Of a DNA stretch of 64,000 bases, positions 51,807 to 61,313 are shown one piece after another. How positions within the stretch are numbered: the first letter of the stretch is position 1; every line of letters starts with the position of its first letter. The position numbers and the translations under genes are program-made. The notes below the pieces were generated by a model, which saw nothing but the letters and a program-made list of their open reading frames with translations, was not told where the DNA came from and did no database searches. The stretch lies in contig CAVZID010000040.1 in assembly GCA_963775245.1 (NCBI GenBank), positions 434,001 to 498,000 of the forward strand, given 5' to 3'. Source of the DNA: CAVSWT01 sp963775245. GTDB lineage: Bacteria > Bacteroidota > Ignavibacteria > Ignavibacteriales > Ignavibacteriaceae.

Positions 51807-53026
51807 TAATAAATAACCTCTTTGTGAGAATTTTCTTTTACCTGTGACATTGTCTTATACGGCAATCCATAAATTTTAATGAACCCCGTTGAAGCCTGAT
51901 GGTCAAAAGTATCTTCCTTTGTATAAGTCGCAAGTTCCTTGCTATACAAGCTATGAATTGATTTTCTTGACAAAGTTTTAATTGAACCTTTATACAATTC
52001 TAATTTAACTTCTCCGGTTACATTTTCCTGAGTTGAATCAACAAAAGCAGAAAGAGATTTAAACAAAGGAGAATACCAAAGGCCATCATATATTAAATTA
52101 GCAACTTTATTGGAAACATTCTGCTTAAACCTGAAAGTTTCTTTATCAAGAACTAATCTTTCTAATTCCATATGTGCCGTGTGTAAAATGATTGCAGCCG
52201 GAGCTTCATAGATTTCTCTGGATTTAATTCCAACAACTCTATTCTCAATTAAATCTAATCTGCCAACACCATGAACTGCTCCAAGGTCTCTTAATTGCGA
52301 AACTAACTCAACCGCATTTAATTCAACTCCATTTAACGTAACCGGAATTCCTTTTTCAAAACCAATAGAAATAGAATCAGCTTTGTCAGGTGCAAATTTA
52401 GGATTAGTTGTAATTTGATAAGCATCTTCCGGCGGTGCAGCTTCCGGGTCTTCAAGCACGCCGCACTCAATTGAAATTCCCCAAAGGTTTTCATCTATTG
52501 AATATGGAGAATCTTTTGTTGCATTAATAGGAATACCATTTTCAATAGCGTATTCCATTTCATCTTCCCGGCATTTGAATTCCCATTCTCTTAAAGGCGC
52601 AATCACATTTAAATCAGGAGCTAAAGTATTTACCCCGACTTCAAATCTAACCTGGTCATTTCCTTTGCCTGTGCATCCATGAGCAACTGAATCTGCATTT
52701 TCCTGAACAGCAACATCAACAAGCATTTTTGCAAGCAAAGGCCTTCCAATAGCAGTTGCCATCGGGTAGCTTCCTTCATATAAAGCCCCGGCTTTCAATG
52801 CTTTCCAAACATAGTTTGTAATGAACTCTTCGCGTAAATCCAAAACAACCGATTTAACAGCACCGGTTTTAGCGGCTTTTTCCTTTACACCTTGTATCTC
52901 TTTCTTCTGACCTAAAAATCCAGTTGCTGTTATGATATCGGCATTGTATTTTTTGCTCAACCATTTTACCATAACCGATGTATCTAAGCCACCGGAATAG
53001 GCAACAACTATTTTCATCTTAGCCAC
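51806..53026 (-). CDS. argG: Argininosuccinate synthase
   Basis: The enzyme joins citrulline and aspartate using ATP. The 406 residues include the N-type ATP pyrophosphatase loop VVAYSGGLDTSVMVKWL (residues 7-23), AHGCTGKGNDQVRFE (about 118-132), and ATKDSPYSIDENLWGISIECG. I keep the GTG start because AAAAGGAGATGA ends about 8 bases before it; the next ATG (MKIVV) would be too far from that site. Central gene of the operon. Confidence 0.97.
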   Translation of the reverse strand: MAKMKIVVAYSGGLDTSVMVKWLSKKYNADIITATGFLGQKKEIQGVKEKAAKTGAVKSVVLDLREEFITNYVWKALKAGALYEGSYPMATAIGRPLLAKMLVDVAVQENADSVAHGCTGKGNDQVRFEVGVNTLAPDLNVIAPLREWEFKCREDEMEYAIENGIPINATKDSPYSIDENLWGISIECGVLEDPEAAPPEDAYQITTNPKFAPDKADSISIGFEKGIPVTLNGVELNAVELVSQLRDLGAVHGVGRLDLIENRVVGIKSREIYEAPAAIILHTAHMELERLVLDKETFRFKQNVSNKVANLIYDGLWYSPLFKSLSAFVDSTQENVTGEVKLELYKGSIKTLSRKSIHSLYSKELATYTKEDTFDHQASTGFIKIYGLPYKTMSQVKENSHKEVIY

Positions 53027-53051
53027 TTTCTCATCTCCTTTTTTATTTTAT

Positions 53052-53510
53052 TTAATAACCGACATTGTCAGTCATCATTTTTTTTATTAAATCTACCACG
53101 TTCTGAATATTTTTAAATGAACTTGGTATTATCAAAACTGTATCATCTCCTCCAACAGTTCCAATTATATCCGGGTTATTTAGCCTGTCAACATGATTTG
53201 CTACACCTTGTGCTCTGCCGGCTAATGTTCTTATTACGACTAAAGATTCATTATGTTCGACACTTATTATTTCATAACCAATTAATTTTGCAATCTGTTT
53301 TCCTGATTCATGTGAATCGAAAACGTACCTTGTTCCGCCTTCGGAAAATATTCTTACAACTCCAAGCTCGGCAAAATCACGGCTTAGTGTTGCTTGAGTA
53401 ACTTGAATTCCTTCAGCCTGCAAGAGTTTAACAAGCATTTCGTGAGAAGTGATATACCTGTTGTTCAATAGCTCTTTGATTCTGTTTAATCTTCTTAATT
53501 TTGATGACAT
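53052..53510 (-). CDS. argR: Arginine repressor ArgR
   Basis: The 152-residue protein has an N-terminal winged helix (RRLNRIKELLNNRYITSHEMLVKLLQ, VTQATLSRDFAELGVVRI) and a C-terminal oligomerisation/arginine-binding domain (VVIRTLAGRAQGVANHVDRL, IIGTVGGDDTVLII with the Asp-Asp arginine contact). ArgR hexamers bind ARG boxes with arginine as corepressor. Here it is inside the operon it presumably regulates, between argD and argG. Confidence 0.95.
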   Translation of the reverse strand: MSSKLRRLNRIKELLNNRYITSHEMLVKLLQAEGIQVTQATLSRDFAELGVVRIFSEGGTRYVFDSHESGKQIAKLIGYEIISVEHNESLVVIRTLAGRAQGVANHVDRLNNPDIIGTVGGDDTVLIIPSSFKNIQNVVDLIKKMMTDNVGY

Positions 53511-53516
53511 ATAAGT

Positions 53517-54743
53517 TTATTCCGGTTTTTGATTAATAGTTTCTTCGGATACTTTAAGAACAACCTTCTTAAAATTTAAAAGGAAGTTCATAATTTCTTT
53601 TTGAGTGATTATAAAAGGAGGAAGTATCCGTATTACTGTGTCGCCGGAAGTTCCTACCAAGACTTTCTCTTTGAGAAGTTTGCTTGCAATTTTCTTACTT
53701 GAAATTCCTTCTTTTAATTCTATCCCAATCATTAAACCCTTGCCTCGAATCTCTTTTATTTCTTCAAGATGCAAACCATGAAGCGAATCCATTATTGTAT
53801 TGCCAAGCTTTGAATTATTTTCAAGTACTTTTTCATTTATCATTTCAACTACTTTATTTGCTGCTGCAACTGCTATTGGATTTCCGCCAAATGTGGAACC
53901 GTGATTTCCCGGACTTATAGCTTCAGCAACTTTTGCCGAACAAATTGTTGCGCCAATAGGAAAGCCATTTGCAAGTCCTTTGGCAGTGGTAACAATATCA
54001 GGAATTATTTCTTCATATTCATAAGCAAAATATTTTCCAGTTCTGCCATTGCCGGTTTGAATTTCATCAACAATTAAAAGTATGTTTTTTTCATAGCAGA
54101 AATATCTTAAATCTTTTAAATATCCAGCGTAAGGGACGTTTACACCGCCTTCACCTTGAATGGGTTCAACTAATACTGCAACCGTGTGTTCATTAACTTT
54201 ACTTTCAATCGATGCCATATCACCAAATGGCACATAAGAAAATCCGTTAAGCATTGGGCCAAAACCTTCATGAAGTTTTAATTGCCCGGTAGCTGAAAGG
54301 CTTCCCATTGACCTGCCATGAAAGCCGCCAAAAGCTGATATGATATGATATTTTCCTTCGCCCCATTTTCTTGCAAACTTAATAGCTGCTTCATTTGCTT
54401 CAGTTCCTGAGTTGCTAAAGAAAACTGAATCAAGTCCGGAAATTCGTGCAAGCTTATCTGCAAGGTTTATTTGAGGGGTTGATTCATATAAATTTGAAAC
54501 ATGCCAAAATTTATCAAGCTGTTCTCGTACTGCTGCTTTAATTTCTTTGCTGTTATGGCCGAAGCCGCTAACTGCAATGCCGGAAAGGAAATCTAAATAC
54601 CTATTGTCGTCCGCATCATAAAGATAAGCGCCATCCCCACGGACAAATTCTACGGGGAATCTGTTATAAACGTTAAGCAACGTAGTGAAGCTGTTTGTTT
54701 TCTTCTGTTGAACCAATGATCCAAGTTCCATTAAAGTCTTCAT
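53517..54743 (-). CDS. argD: Acetylornithine aminotransferase
   Basis: The PLP enzyme of fold type I converts N-acetylglutamate semialdehyde to acetylornithine. Motifs are FLSGIAVSGFGH, FFSNSGTEANEAAIKFARKW for the PLP phosphate, LLIVDEIQTGNGRTGKYFAYE (Asp), and TTAKGLANGFPIGA with the Schiff-base Lys. The 408-residue frame overlaps argB by about 70 bases; an ATG four codons inside would cut this only slightly. Such overlap is unusual but both proteins look complete. Confidence 0.94.
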   Translation of the reverse strand: MKTLMELGSLVQQKKTNSFTTLLNVYNRFPVEFVRGDGAYLYDADDNRYLDFLSGIAVSGFGHNSKEIKAAVREQLDKFWHVSNLYESTPQINLADKLARISGLDSVFFSNSGTEANEAAIKFARKWGEGKYHIISAFGGFHGRSMGSLSATGQLKLHEGFGPMLNGFSYVPFGDMASIESKVNEHTVAVLVEPIQGEGGVNVPYAGYLKDLRYFCYEKNILLIVDEIQTGNGRTGKYFAYEYEEIIPDIVTTAKGLANGFPIGATICSAKVAEAISPGNHGSTFGGNPIAVAAANKVVEMINEKVLENNSKLGNTIMDSLHGLHLEEIKEIRGKGLMIGIELKEGISSKKIASKLLKEKVLVGTSGDTVIRILPPFIITQKEIMNFLLNFKKVVLKVSEETINQKPE

Positions 54744-55476
54744 TATTTATTATTGTTTGATGATTTAATTTCGAGCCTATCCAGATTTTATTTATTCCCT
54801 TGTAGAGAAGGGAAGAGCATGATTTTAATTTTGGAATCATTCCACCGGTAATTTCACCTGATAAAATTCCATTTACAATTTCAGAAGTATTGAGCTGTTT
54901 TTTTACCTCGCCATTAATGATAACTCCATCAACGTCTGAAACAAATAATACAGAATCTGCTTGAATAGCTGAGGCAAGTACTTCTGTAAAAATATCTGCA
55001 TTAACATTAATTAAATTACCATCTGCATCTTTGCATACACTTGAAAAGACAGGAAGAACTTTATGAGATAAAAGCGCTTCAATCCATTCTTTTGAACCTG
55101 TCAATTCAGGATAACCTACAAATCCTAAATTGTCGTCAAATATTTTTGCTGTGAAAGTATTTCTATCAATACCGGAAAAACCTGCCGCTTCAATTCCACA
55201 TGAATTTAATTTAGCTGAAAGCTGCGTATTTATTAATCCTGCCTGAACAGCAGCAACTATTTCCATGTATTTTGAAGTAGTAACTCTTTGTCCATCAATG
55301 AATTTTGTTTCAAGTCCAATCTTATCTGCCCACTCAGAAATTGTTTTTCCAGCGCCATGAACAAGCACTACACCATCATAAACTTCATAAAGATTTTTAA
55401 TAAGTTCTATCCACTTATTGGTTTCAACAAATTCACTAATTGTTTTACCGCTTATTTTTAATATTGCTGTTTTCAT
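54673..55476 (-). CDS. argB: Acetylglutamate kinase
   Basis: The enzyme phosphorylates N-acetylglutamate, the committed step. The 267 residues have AILKISGKTISE (Lys of the phosphate site), VLVHGAGKTISEWADKIG (Gly-rich loop), VNADIFTEVLASAIQADSVLFVSDVDGV, and GMIPKLKSCSSLL (C-terminal Lys). In most ArgB proteins the second loop is HGGG; here it is HGAG. It lies 14 bases after argJ in the operon. Confidence 0.95.
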   Translation of the reverse strand: MKTAILKISGKTISEFVETNKWIELIKNLYEVYDGVVLVHGAGKTISEWADKIGLETKFIDGQRVTTSKYMEIVAAVQAGLINTQLSAKLNSCGIEAAGFSGIDRNTFTAKIFDDNLGFVGYPELTGSKEWIEALLSHKVLPVFSSVCKDADGNLINVNADIFTEVLASAIQADSVLFVSDVDGVIINGEVKKQLNTSEIVNGILSGEITGGMIPKLKSCSSLLYKGINKIWIGSKLNHQTIINNEDFNGTWIIGSTEENKQLHYVA

Positions 55477-55489
55477 TTTCTCTCCGTTC

Positions 55490-56692
55490 TCAAGTTCTAT
55501 AATCTGCGTTTATTCTGATGTATTCTTCTGTTAAGTCACAGGTCCACCAGGTTGTATCTTCTTTCCCTAAACCTAAATCAATATTTATAACAAATTCAGG
55601 TTGAGAAAGAATTTTAGAAGCTAATTCTTCATTCAAAGTAAGATTAAAATTAGGTTGAAGTACTGATAAATCATTAAAGCTAATTGAAACTTTATTTGGT
55701 TCGATGTCTGCACCGCTTTGACCGGCTGCACTCATGATTCTGCCCCAATTAGCATCTTGACCGTAAATCGCTGTCTTAACTAAGGAAGAATTTGCAATTG
55801 ATTTCCCAATAAGATTTGCATCATTTTTTGATTTGGCATTTTTTACGTTTACAGTAACCAGCTTTGTAGCACCTTCACCATCTGCGACAATTGATTTAGC
55901 CATTTGAATACAGATTGCGTTTAATGCTTCAGAAAATGCTTCTAAGTTTTCCGAATCATTTACGTTTATTCCACTCGTTCCATTTGACATTATTATGCAC
56001 ATGTCGTTTGTACTTGTTTCACCGTCAACAGAAATTTTATTAAATGAAATGCAGATTGCTTTCGCAAAAATATCTTTAAGAATTTCTTCATCTATTTCAG
56101 CATCGGTAGTTAGAAAACCTAACATAGTAGCCATATTAGGAGCAATCATTCCACTGCCTTTGCAGATTCCGCCGATTGTAACTTCACCATTTTTAAGCTG
56201 AACTTTGACAGCAAATGATTTCATTTTTTTATCGGTAGTCATGATTGCTTCAGCAGCATATAAACCACCATTTTCATTTAAAGTAGTTGAAATAGTTTTT
56301 ATTCCGTTTAACAAAGCCTCCATAGGAAGTTTTTGTCCAATAACCCCGGTTGAAGAAATTAAAACTTCATCTTGCTTTATTCCTAAAGAATCAGCACAAC
56401 TTTTTTGCATTTGCAAAGCATCTTTAAAACCGTCATCTCCCGTGCAGGCATTCGCATTTCCTGAGTTGCACAAAATTGCTTTAACTTTTTTATGAGTGTT
56501 TACAATATCTTGAGTAATTAAAAGGGGAGCAGCTTTAACTTTGTTTGTCGTAAAGGTTCCTGCAGTTATGCAGCTTGAATCAGAATATATTAATGCTAAA
56601 TCTTTTTTCTTCTTTTTAATACCGCAAAAAATTCCTGTAGCTTTAAACCCTTTAGCAGATGTAACAGAACCATTCTCAATAAACTGATACAT
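55490..56692 (-). CDS. argJ: Bifunctional ornithine acetyltransferase / N-acetylglutamate synthase
   Basis: ArgJ transfers the acetyl group from acetylornithine to glutamate, closing the cyclic arginine pathway. The 400-residue product has the autocleavage site KGSGMIAPNMATMLGFLTTDA, where cleavage before Thr gives two subunits, plus NSGNANACTGDDG and YGQDANWGRI. I start it at 56692 (MYQFIENGSVTSAKGF) since AAAGGGGGAAAAAC precedes this ATG; the longer frame would start inside argC without support. The 17-base overlap with argC implies coupling. Confidence 0.95.
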   Translation of the reverse strand: MYQFIENGSVTSAKGFKATGIFCGIKKKKKDLALIYSDSSCITAGTFTTNKVKAAPLLITQDIVNTHKKVKAILCNSGNANACTGDDGFKDALQMQKSCADSLGIKQDEVLISSTGVIGQKLPMEALLNGIKTISTTLNENGGLYAAEAIMTTDKKMKSFAVKVQLKNGEVTIGGICKGSGMIAPNMATMLGFLTTDAEIDEEILKDIFAKAICISFNKISVDGETSTNDMCIIMSNGTSGINVNDSENLEAFSEALNAICIQMAKSIVADGEGATKLVTVNVKNAKSKNDANLIGKSIANSSLVKTAIYGQDANWGRIMSAAGQSGADIEPNKVSISFNDLSVLQPNFNLTLNEELASKILSQPEFVINIDLGLGKEDTTWWTCDLTEEYIRINADYRT

Positions 56693-57710
56693 TGTTTTTC
56701 CCCCTTTCAAAAATTCCAAGCGTTTCATCCCATCCGTATAGTTTATTTAAATTTTGGACAGCCTGTCCTGAAGCACCCTTAATAAGGTTATCAATTGCTC
56801 CTGTAATAATTATGGTTTTATTTTTTGCAGTTATATTTATATCGCAGAAGTTAGTTCCTGTTACCCATTTTAACTGTGGAGGAATTTCTCTCATCCTAAC
56901 AAAAAAAGAATCTTCATAAAATACAGTGTAGAGATTCTTAATTACCTGTTCGTCAATGTTATTCTTAAGGTAAACTACCGAAGTCGAATAAATACCTACT
57001 GCTATCGGAAGTAAATGAGTTGTAAATGAAAAAGGAGAATCAAATCCTTTTTGGTTTAGCAGTTGAAGTATTTCCGGTTCATGCCTATGCTTGGTTACAT
57101 TGTAGGCCGAAACATTTCCATCCATCTCTGACATTAACAATTCAGTTTTCGCAGTTTTACCAGCACCGCTTGTTCCAGAATAAGCATTCACACTTGTCGA
57201 AATAATTTCATCTGAAAAATTTGAAACAATAGGAAGCAGAGATAAAAGAGCAGCAGTAGGGTAGCAGCCAGGATTAGCAACTAAATCAAATTTAGAATAA
57301 TCGGTTTTACTATAATCAGCTAATCCATATACCTTTTGTAAAAGTAATTCGGAAGAAGTATGTTTTTGACCGTACCATTTTTCATAGACTATCGATTCAT
57401 TTAATCTGAAATCTCCACCGAGGTCAATAATCTTTTTGCCTCTACTTAAAATTGTCGGTACATATTTTAATGCTTCACCATGCGGCAATGCTATAAAGAA
57501 GACATCTTCTTCATAAGAAATATTATTTATTGACTCAACGTAATCATCGGCAACTATACCTTTTAAATCAGGAAACAAATCAATTATCTTTTTACCAGAA
57601 CTTGTATTTGCATAAACTTTAACTTCACCAATTTCGGAGTGAGCATTACAGTACTCTAATAATTTTTTCCCCGTATAACCGGTTCCGCCTAATATTCCAA
57701 CAGATAACAT
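56676..57710 (-). CDS. argC: N-acetyl-gamma-glutamyl-phosphate reductase
   Basis: First gene of the arginine operon. The 344 residues show an N-terminal Rossmann motif GILGGTGYTGKKLLEYC, the catalytic Cys in VANPGCYPTAALLSLLP (about 147-163), and YSGTSGAGKTAKTELL. The enzyme reduces acetylglutamyl phosphate to the semialdehyde with NADPH. The upstream 326-base gap should contain the promoter and operator. Confidence 0.96.
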   Translation of the reverse strand: MLSVGILGGTGYTGKKLLEYCNAHSEIGEVKVYANTSSGKKIIDLFPDLKGIVADDYVESINNISYEEDVFFIALPHGEALKYVPTILSRGKKIIDLGGDFRLNESIVYEKWYGQKHTSSELLLQKVYGLADYSKTDYSKFDLVANPGCYPTAALLSLLPIVSNFSDEIISTSVNAYSGTSGAGKTAKTELLMSEMDGNVSAYNVTKHRHEPEILQLLNQKGFDSPFSFTTHLLPIAVGIYSTSVVYLKNNIDEQVIKNLYTVFYEDSFFVRMREIPPQLKWVTGTNFCDINITAKNKTIIITGAIDNLIKGASGQAVQNLNKLYGWDETLGIFERGKNNVSVY

Positions 57711-58036
57711 AATAAAAATCCCTTTTGAGTTTTTAATTAATAAATAATGAACTATTTAAAAGAATGAAATATTATTACCCCAAACGGGGGCGGCGAGGAT
57801 TTAAATTAAATAAAGAAGTGAGCAGAAAAATTTTCTTGCTAAAATTGTTACAGATAATATTTAAAAAATCTATTTTCATTTGCGAAGAAAAATACATTCT
57901 ACAAAGTTTATTGTCAATATAAAAATGAATAAAAATTTAATTTTATTTCATTTACGACTGTTTATCACAAATTAAATGGATATATATACAAATTTATTTG
58001 TAACTATGCCAGGGAGAAATATATTTAATATTTAAT
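57711..58036. other. Intergenic 326 bases upstream of the arginine operon
   Basis: The interval lies between the kdsC stop and argC, both on the minus strand, so it should hold the arginine-operon promoter. A CCCC-AAAC-GGGG hairpin is at 57779-57790. An ARG-box-like sequence (TGAATAAAAATTTA, 57926-57939) is present but weak in such AT-rich DNA. No coding sequence was seen. Confidence 0.5.
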
Positions 58037-58567
58037 TCACTTTTTTTTATTAAAATATATTAGTAATTCTGCAAAATCACGAAAAGCCCCATTTCCCCCT
58101 TTATTTGCACAAATAAAATCTACTAACTCTTTAATGGCTGGCATAGCATCTACTGGGCAGGCTGATAAGCCAACTAATTTTATAATTTCCAAATCATTAT
58201 AATCATCGCCAATGTAGGCAACATTTTCTGCAAGTAAGTTTTTGTTTTTTAAGATGTTAGGGAAAATTTTTTGCTTTTCTTTTATTCCAAGATGTAATTC
58301 TTTTATTTGCAATTTTTCAGCTCTTTTTTTTACAGAACCTGAAGTTTCTCCAGTTATTATTCCAGTTTCGATATTTACTTCACTGAGTAATCTTTCAACA
58401 CCCATTCCATCTCTAATCGAAAATCTTTTGAATTCCTCACCTTTTGGGGAATAATAAACTCCAGTATCAGTTAAAACTCCGTCATTATCTGTTAAAACCA
58501 GTTTTATTTTATTTGCTTTTTTTTGGATTTCAGAATATTTATCACCCAAAATTTTTGAGTAATTCAT
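58037..58567 (-). CDS. kdsC: KdsC-type HAD phosphatase (KDO 8-phosphate phosphatase)
   Basis: The 176-residue protein belongs to the C0-cap HAD family. Motif I is LVLTDNDGVLTDTG (D-x-D-G), motif II is in IITGETSGSVKKRAE, and motif III is VAYIGDDYNDLEIIKLVG. KdsC releases KDO from KDO 8-phosphate in lipopolysaccharide synthesis; the tetrameric family is easily recognised by length and the NGAFRDFAELLI tail. kdsA or kdsB is not in the window. A role in KDO synthesis fits the nearby GT9 genes. Confidence 0.9.
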   Translation of the reverse strand: MNYSKILGDKYSEIQKKANKIKLVLTDNDGVLTDTGVYYSPKGEEFKRFSIRDGMGVERLLSEVNIETGIITGETSGSVKKRAEKLQIKELHLGIKEKQKIFPNILKNKNLLAENVAYIGDDYNDLEIIKLVGLSACPVDAMPAIKELVDFICANKGGNGAFRDFAELLIYFNKKK

Positions 58568-58667
58568 AAGAAATCTCCTAAATTATGTTAATATAATTTG
58601 TTAGATTAAAATTGATTAGTTAAATTAAAGCCAATTATTAAAATATCAAAAATAAAAGTATAGGCGT

Positions 58668-59609
58668 ATGAGAGTTGTTAAACCAAAAAAATTAAAGAAG
58701 GGGGATTTGATAGGGGTAATTTCTCCGGCTTCTTCACCAGATGATCTTTCAAAAATAAATTTAGGTGTTTCCTATTTAGAAAAATTAGGATACAAAGTTG
58801 AAGTAGGCAAGTATGTTGGGAACTATCATGGATATTTAGCCGGCAGCGATAACGAAAGATTGGATGATTTACATTCAATGTTTAAGAAAAAAGAAGTGAA
58901 AGCAATTTTTTCTGTTCGCGGTGGCTATGGCTCTCCAAGATTATTGGATAAAATTGATTTTAAAATTGTTAGAAACAATCCAAAGATATTTGTTGGATAC
59001 AGCGATATAACTGCTTTGCAAATGGCATTTTTTCAAAAGGCTGGATTAATAACTTTTGCAGGCCCAATGGTTGCAGTTGATTTTTATAATAGTGTGGACC
59101 CATTTACAGAAGAATTCTTTTGGTCATTACTTACTTCAAATAAAAAAATAGGGAGGGTAAAACCTCCTGACGGAGAAAAAATATTAAAGATTACTAAAGG
59201 TGCTGCTAAAGGTAGAATATTTGGTGGAAACTTATCTTTGATATCTGCGTTGGTTGGGACAGAATATTTCCCGGATGCAAAAGAAAAAATTTTAATTTTA
59301 GAAGAAGTACAAGAATTACCGTATAGAGTTGATAGAATGTTAAATACATTAAGACTTCATAAATTGTTTAAGCAATCAGCAGGAATAATATTAGGAAGAT
59401 TTTTAGATTGTAACGAACACGACCCGGAAAAACGCACACTTTCTTTAGGTGAAGTTATAGAAGATTATTTTGGGAAGCTTTCTATCCCGGTGATTTATAA
59501 TTTCAAGCATGGGCATGTAAAAGAAAATATTACAATTCCTTTTGGTACGATGGTTAAGGTAAATGCGTCGAGGGAATTTGTGGAATTTACGGAAGCTGCG
59601 GTTAGTTAA
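58668..59609 (+). CDS. LD-carboxypeptidase (peptidase S66)
   Basis: The 313-residue enzyme is related to LdcA, which trims the terminal D-Ala from murein tetrapeptides in recycling. Motifs are VISPASSPDDLSKI near the N-terminus, FSVRGGYGSPRLLDKIDF, the nucleophile region FVGYSDITALQMAF (Ser), the Glu in LILEEVQELPYRVDRML, and the His in NFKHGHVKENIT. It has no signal peptide, so it acts in the cytosol. Its stop TAA overlaps the stop of ispE on the other strand (shared TTAA). Confidence 0.92.
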   Translation: MRVVKPKKLKKGDLIGVISPASSPDDLSKINLGVSYLEKLGYKVEVGKYVGNYHGYLAGSDNERLDDLHSMFKKKEVKAIFSVRGGYGSPRLLDKIDFKIVRNNPKIFVGYSDITALQMAFFQKAGLITFAGPMVAVDFYNSVDPFTEEFFWSLLTSNKKIGRVKPPDGEKILKITKGAAKGRIFGGNLSLISALVGTEYFPDAKEKILILEEVQELPYRVDRMLNTLRLHKLFKQSAGIILGRFLDCNEHDPEKRTLSLGEVIEDYFGKLSIPVIYNFKHGHVKENITIPFGTMVKVNASREFVEFTEAAVS

Positions 59610-60442
59610 TCTTCTTCATAATGAATTATTGAAAAGTATTTTTTAAAGAGCCTTTTTGCTTTTACGGCTTCATCTAAGTTTTTAAAAATTCCAAATACCG
59701 TTGAGCCTGTTCCAGTCATTAATGAAAATACAGCTCCAGCTTCATACATTTTATTTTTTATATTTTCTATTTCAGGAGATTTTTTAAAAACTACTCCTTC
59801 AAAATCATTTGTGATTTTATCTTTAAAATCTTGAATGTGAAGCTCATGATATTCAATTATTTCTTCTAAAGAAAACTTTCGCTCTTTTAATCTTAGACTT
59901 TCAAAAGCCCATTTTGTAGATACATGAATTCCCGGGTTAACAATCAAAATAGGGAAGCCAATCTTAAAATTAATTTCTTTTAATACTTCTCCTCTGAAAG
60001 AAGCAAAACTTGGTTTCGGATTTAAAAAGAAAGGTACATCTGAGCCAAGCTGCAAAGCCATTTTTTTTATATCCTTTTCATCTACATCAAGATGAAATAA
60101 TTTATTTAAGGAAAGAAGTGTAACCGCACAATTTGAACTTCCGCCACCAAGCCCTGCCCCGATTGGAATATTTTTTTTTAATGAAATATTTGCATTAATA
60201 TTCTTTCCAGAAATATCTTCTAATATTTTTTTTGCTTTGAATATTAAATTGTTGGAGTCTAATTCTAACTCTTTATTATTGGAAATAAATTGAAATGATT
60301 CTGATTTTTCAAAAGTAAGTTCATCAAAAAGATTAATTGGATAAAAAACAGTTTCAATATCGTGATATCCGTCATTCCTTTTTCTAATTACATTTAAGCC
60401 GATGTTAATTTTAGCACAAGATTTTTTTATTATTTTATTCAT
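59606..60442 (-). CDS. ispE: 4-diphosphocytidyl-2-C-methyl-D-erythritol kinase
   Basis: IspE phosphorylates CDP-methylerythritol in the MEP isoprenoid pathway. The 278-residue GHMP kinase has the start SCAKINIGLNVIRKRNDGYHDIETVF, the ATP loop IPIGAGLGGGSSNCAVTLL, and the C-terminal motif MTGTGSTVFGIF. Its first bases overlap the stop of the methyltransferase gene (ATGA), suggesting coupled translation. No other MEP gene is nearby. Confidence 0.95.
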   Translation of the reverse strand: MNKIIKKSCAKINIGLNVIRKRNDGYHDIETVFYPINLFDELTFEKSESFQFISNNKELELDSNNLIFKAKKILEDISGKNINANISLKKNIPIGAGLGGGSSNCAVTLLSLNKLFHLDVDEKDIKKMALQLGSDVPFFLNPKPSFASFRGEVLKEINFKIGFPILIVNPGIHVSTKWAFESLRLKERKFSLEEIIEYHELHIQDFKDKITNDFEGVVFKKSPEIENIKNKMYEAGAVFSLMTGTGSTVFGIFKNLDEAVKAKRLFKKYFSIIHYEED

Positions 60443-61313
60443 CTAAAAGCTTTTTAATTTCTTTTATATGCTCTGGTGTTGAACCACAACATGCTCCTAC
60501 AAATGAAGGGTTATTCTTTAAGATTTTTTTAATAATTTTTTTATATTCAATTGGTGAAACAAAGCGTTCTATTTTTTTATCCGTAAAGTCTCCATTTCCC
60601 AAGTTCAAGTAAGTTCCCCAATTAAAATCTAAATTGAAAGTTGAAATAATTTTTAAAAATAATTTAGGCAAAATACAATTAAATCCAATTGCGATTGGAT
60701 CATAATTAGAAATATATTTAATTACATCAGTTAATCTATTATTAGATAGGATATTATTTATATCATCTAAGAATATACTTATTATATATGGGATATCATT
60801 TTTATGACAATACTTGCAGATAATTTTTAGTTCATCAAAGTGGCTTTGTGTTTCATTTAAAATAAAATCCACCCCATTTTCAAATAATAGGCTGATATGT
60901 TTATGATGATTATATTCCAATTCTTTTGGTGTGAGAGTTCTTAAAACCTGGTAACAATCTTCGGCTGGAGCATTAGAACCAGCAATAAAAATTGGTGATT
61001 CTCCTATTGCTTCTTTAGTAATTTCAACACTTTTTCTGACTAATAATTTATTATCCATTTTAAAACTTTTAATAGCTGCAGGGTTTGTTCTAAAAGTATT
61101 AGTTGTAATAATATCAGCGCCAGCATTGATGTAGTCTTGATGAATTTGAAAAACTGTTTCTGGATTCTCAATGTTTGCTAAAGACATCCACATTGAGCCA
61201 TTACTTTCCAAACCTTTTTGCTGAAGTTGGCTGCCCATTGCTCCATCAAGTATCAATGGCCTATTAATTCTTTTAGAAAATGAAAATGGATTGACATTAC
61301 TTTTGAGAAACAT
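60435..61313 (-). CDS. Homocysteine S-methyltransferase family protein
   Basis: The barrel protein of about 292 residues has the start LILDGAMGSQLQQKGLES and the zinc ligands Cys in GFNCILP and the Cys pair in VGACCGSTPEHI, as in MetH-N/BHMT/MmuM. It should transfer a methyl group to homocysteine, or a related thiol, from a methyl donor that cannot be deduced. I prefer the ATG at 61313 over the TTG eight codons upstream. It overlaps the end of the GT9 gene by 17 bases and ispE by 8, so it is embedded in an operon with unrelated functions. Confidence 0.87.
   Translation of the reverse strand: MFLKSNVNPFSFSKRINRPLILDGAMGSQLQQKGLESNGSMWMSLANIENPETVFQIHQDYINAGADIITTNTFRTNPAAIKSFKMDNKLLVRKSVEITKEAIGESPIFIAGSNAPAEDCYQVLRTLTPKELEYNHHKHISLLFENGVDFILNETQSHFDELKIICKYCHKNDIPYIISIFLDDINNILSNNRLTDVIKYISNYDPIAIGFNCILPKLFLKIISTFNLDFNWGTYLNLGNGDFTDKKIERFVSPIEYKKIIKKILKNNPSFVGACCGSTPEHIKEIKKLLDE

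Noticed and set aside
57926..57939. ARG box upstream of argC
   Set aside because: TGAATAAAAATTTA resembles half of the E. coli consensus, but in DNA this AT-rich such matches are expected by chance and it is about 215 bases from argC.
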